DNA from: UMGS755 sp045590535 | GTDB taxonomy: Bacteria; Bacillota; Clostridia; UBA1381; UBA9506 | DNA length: 64,000 nucleotides | Reading direction: 5' to 3' | Assembly: GCA_045590535.1 (NCBI GenBank) | Contig: JAZNRE010000005.1 | Coordinates: 62,001 to 126,000 of the forward strand | Shown here: piece by piece, positions 61,767-64,000 of the stretch | Layout of the letters: each line of letters starts with the position of its first letter | Numbering within the stretch: position 1 is the first letter of the stretch | Made by a program: the position numbers and the translations under genes | Notes under the pieces: generated by a model | What the model saw: the letters and a program-made list of their open reading frames with translations, nothing else | What the model was told of the DNA's origin: nothing | Databases searched by the model: none

Positions 61767-62501
61767 TTATTTCCAGCGTCTTCTCTCAACCACGCGGATT
61801 GTTAAGAAAACAAACAAGCCAGCCAAACTGATAAAATAGAACACAGGCACAAAATTTAAAGTACCCAGTGTGAAATCATAAAGCCGTGCATTGATGGATA
61901 TAAAATCCAAAAGCCAATCCAAAGTGGCGCCCAAAAAGTGCAGAGAGCCTGTTAAAATCTCTGAAAACCGAAGGCTCATACCGCCAATCAGCCAAAGAGT
62001 CATGATAATCGCTAAGGTGGAAACGGCTGCAATAACCTGGCTTTCCGTCACCGATGACATAAACATGCCCAGGGCAACAAAAAACACACCCAAAAGAAAC
62101 AGTCCCAAATAGCCAATGAGGGTTTCAGCAATAGCCGGTGTGCCGTAAAGCTCCATAATGGGCACAAAAAGCAAAGTCGCTGCCACACCAATGAAAAGCA
62201 CGGTGGTAGCTGCCAAAAACTTACCAAAAACAATGTCGGTCACCCGGACAGGTGCTGTGAGCAAAAGCTGGTCTGTTTTGCTCTTTCGCTCTTCTGAAAA
62301 CAAGCGCATGGTTAAAATGGGTATAACAATAACAAAAATTAAACCTACATTGGAAAAAAAGTTGCTCATAGAGGTTTGCTGTGCACCCATGTTGATAAAA
62401 ACAAACATTAAGGATGCAAAGAAAATGAACACACTGAGGAAGATGTAACCCACTGGCGTTTTAAAATAGGCCTTGAGTTCACGCTTATAAATCGCTTTCA
62501 T
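61767..62501 (-). CDS. ABC transporter permease (GldF-like)
   Basis: A 244-residue ABC-2-type permease with six hydrophobic segments. The start KAIYKRELKAYFKTPVGYIFLSVF is typical, followed by the cytoplasmic FSEERKSKTDQLLLTAPV. The first ATG at 62507 has only a 3-base gap to AGGAG, so ATG 62501 is chosen. It overlaps the ATPase gene and precedes the GldG-like gene. Substrate unknown. Confidence 0.88.
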   Translation of the reverse strand: MKAIYKRELKAYFKTPVGYIFLSVFIFFASLMFVFINMGAQQTSMSNFFSNVGLIFVIVIPILTMRLFSEERKSKTDQLLLTAPVRVTDIVFGKFLAATTVLFIGVAATLLFVPIMELYGTPAIAETLIGYLGLFLLGVFFVALGMFMSSVTESQVIAAVSTLAIIMTLWLIGGMSLRFSEILTGSLHFLGATLDWLLDFISINARLYDFTLGTLNFVPVFYFISLAGLFVFLTIRVVERRRWK

Positions 62502-63561
62502 TTTCATCTGCTCCTTCCTCTTGCTCTTCTTGAGCCACTGTTTTCTCTGTTGCCGGCTCTTTTTTTGCCTCTACGGGCTGATTGACAATTTCAATTTCGT
62601 CTTCTGAAACATCGGCAATTTTATTTTTACCCTGATTTTTTGTGACCTCTAAGAAGATATCTTCTAAAGATAAATCTACTGTTTGCAAAGATAACATGGG
62701 CAGCTTTGCCTCTGCCAAGGCATTAAAGATGGAGGCCCGTACATCCACATGAGGCTCGGCCTCTAAAATAAAGTCAATGGAGCCGGCTTCTTTGCGACCT
62801 AAAGATTTTATGTACTTGATGCCACCAATTTTCTCAAGTACATCCAAAATACTGCGCTCATCTCCTGCAACCCGCAGTTGAAATTTATTTTCGTTTGAAA
62901 TGGACTTACCTAAATTTTCCGGGGTATCCCCGGCCACCAAACGCCCTTGGTTAATGATGATAACCCGCTCGCAAACAGCGTTAACCTCTTGCAGAATGTG
63001 AGAGGATAAAATAACGGTGTGCTCACGGCCCAGCTTTTTGATGACCGAACGAATTTCAATAATCTGCTTGGGGTCAAGACCAACTGTTGGCTCGTCTAAA
63101 ATCAGCACTTCGGGATTGCCCACCATAGCCTGCGCTAGTCCCACACGCTGCTTATAACCTTTCGATAGGTTGCCAATTAAACGGTCAGCTACATCTGTGA
63201 TTTTAACGGTTTCGCAGATTTTGGAAAGATGCTCCTCTCGGTCTTCTTTCACCTGTTTTAAATCATACACAAAGTCCAAATATTCTCGCACGGTCATATC
63301 CAAATAAAGCGGTGGATGCTCCGGCAGGTAACCAATTTTTTTCTTGGCTTCAACGGGGTTATCCAGCACATCGTAACCATCAATTAAAACTGTGCCGTCA
63401 GTTGCCGATAAGTATCCTGTTAAAATATTCATTGTGGTTGATTTTCCGGCGCCGTTAGGACCTAAAAAACCGAGAATTTCACCTTTTTTTACGGTAAAGG
63501 AAATGTTATCAACAGCAAGCTGATTGCCATATTTTTTGGTCAGGTTTTTAATTTCAACCAT
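62485..63561 (-). CDS. ABC transporter ATPase (GldA-like)
   Basis: A 358-residue ABC ATPase. Walker A is FLGPNGAGKSTTMNILTGYL, the signature is NLSKGYKQRVGLAQAM and Walker B is VLILDEPTVGLDP; the H-loop is LSSHIL. A C-terminal extension (about 220-320) of unknown role and a Glu-rich acidic tail follow. ATG 63561 follows GGGAGG; an upstream in-frame start lacks support. It opens the GldAFG-like transporter operon. Confidence 0.92.
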   Translation of the reverse strand: MVEIKNLTKKYGNQLAVDNISFTVKKGEILGFLGPNGAGKSTTMNILTGYLSATDGTVLIDGYDVLDNPVEAKKKIGYLPEHPPLYLDMTVREYLDFVYDLKQVKEDREEHLSKICETVKITDVADRLIGNLSKGYKQRVGLAQAMVGNPEVLILDEPTVGLDPKQIIEIRSVIKKLGREHTVILSSHILQEVNAVCERVIIINQGRLVAGDTPENLGKSISNENKFQLRVAGDERSILDVLEKIGGIKYIKSLGRKEAGSIDFILEAEPHVDVRASIFNALAEAKLPMLSLQTVDLSLEDIFLEVTKNQGKNKIADVSEDEIEIVNQPVEAKKEPATEKTVAQEEQEEGADENESDL

Positions 63562-63637
63562 TCTGTAACCTCCCTGCATAATCTTCTCTTTACATCATAT
63601 CACGCGAATGTAGACAAAATGTGAATAAAGCGTAAAT

Positions 63638-63667
63638 TTTCAGCAGGAGAAAATTCTCCTGCTGAAA
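63638..63667 (-). terminator. Terminator after aspS
   Basis: A perfect 14-bp inverted repeat (63638-63651 with 63654-63667). The minus-strand U tract is weak (AAAATTT), so termination may be partial. Confidence 0.6.
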
Positions 63668-63679
63668 CACAAACTTTGA

Positions 63680-64000
63680 TTAGTCTAAATCTTCTAATTT
63701 AAGGTGCAGTTCCTTTAACTGTTTGGGGTCAACCGTTGTGGGTGCCTCTGTCATAAGTTCAGAAGCATCCTTCACCTTCGGGAATGCAATAACATCACGA
63801 ATGGAATCACGGCCCGCAAGCAACATAACAAGACGGTCAAGACCGTAGGCCATGCCACCGTGGGGTGGTGTGCCATAACGGAAGGCATTCATTAAATAGC
63901 CAAACTGCTCCCAGGCTCTCTCCTTGGTGAAGCCCAGTGCCTCAAACATTTTCTGCTGCAGCTCGGTGTTAAAAATACGCAAGCTGCCGCCACCAACCTC
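63680..64000 (-). CDS. aspS: Aspartyl-tRNA synthetase, C-terminal end (5' truncated by window edge)
   Basis: The C-terminal 106 residues of a class II tRNA synthetase, open to the window edge on the minus strand. Motif 3 is visible as PPHGGMAYGLDRLVMLLAG, followed by the bacterial AspRS end SIRDVIAFPKVKDASELMTEAP; EVGGGSLRIFN at the edge fits class II motif 2/3 spacing. The rest lies beyond 64000. Confidence 0.95.
   Translation of the reverse strand, partial: EVGGGSLRIFNTELQQKMFEALGFTKERAWEQFGYLMNAFRYGTPPHGGMAYGLDRLVMLLAGRDSIRDVIAFPKVKDASELMTEAPTTVDPKQLKELHLKLEDLD

Noticed and set aside
1..64000. CRISPR array, tRNA, rRNA or intact insertion sequence
   Set aside because: No regular direct repeats with spacers, no cloverleaf with CCA-type end and no transposase frame were seen by reading.

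Overview
The window looks like a chromosomal segment of an anaerobic, endospore-forming Clostridia-type Firmicute. Supporting features are an uninterrupted sporulation sigma factor SigK gene, AddAB instead of RecBCD, a short-form HisG with HisZ, the IspH-ribosomal S1 fusion, a clostridial 2[4Fe-4S] ferredoxin, an FeFe-hydrogenase-like operon, strong GGAGG ribosome binding sites and many TTGACA-N17-TATAAT promoters. Most of it is housekeeping DNA in dense operons. No tRNA, rRNA, CRISPR array, prophage or intact insertion sequence was seen.

Layout. 1-3.5 kb: the tail of an unknown gene, then a minus-strand five-gene operon (DRTGG protein, ATPase, FeFe-hydrogenase-like protein, DRTGG protein, PHP phosphoesterase) that resembles a sensory hydrogenase module. 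3.6-7.4 kb: addA and a DUF1540 protein. 7.5-13.2 kb: NfeD/SPFH pair, amino acid permease, ComEA-like protein, secreted NlpC/P60 hydrolase, a LexA-fold regulator that has lost its catalytic residues, and a SLOG protein. 13.5-19.1 kb: cell-envelope operon (MurJ, O-antigen ligase-like protein, glycosyltransferase, two DUF4330 proteins), running into proBA. 21.2-29.7 kb: the ECF transporter core (EcfA1, EcfA2, EcfT), TruA, DUF5711, CvpA, Cmk, PlsC and IspH-S1. 29.8-34.5 kb: phosphohexomutase, then hisZ-hisG-hisH and a phosphoesterase.

34.6-41.5 kb, minus strand: amidase, RuvX, a glycosyltransferase-CsaB fusion, and serC-serA. 41.7-43.5 kb: ferredoxin, a small membrane protein and a G5/3D-domain protein. 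43.8-51 kb: addB (about 37 kb from addA), coaX with an ECF substrate-binding component (probably pantothenate uptake), and a sugar kinase with a mannitol-1-phosphate dehydrogenase-type enzyme. 51.0-51.3 kb is a non-coding, hairpin-rich probable dispersed repeat, followed by sigK.

52.3-60.2 kb holds the most unusual locus: a three-gene minus-strand operon under its own promoter. It encodes a 1808-residue protein (LSm/SH3-like and cold-shock-like modules, helical repeats, an Ig-like domain, an NTPase and a winged helix), a small NTPase-like protein with ruined Walker motifs, and a P-loop NTPase ending in a HEPN-like RNxxxH motif. This could be an undescribed RNA-sensing or RNA-targeting system. 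The window closes with a Gld-type ABC transporter operon and the 3' end of aspS.
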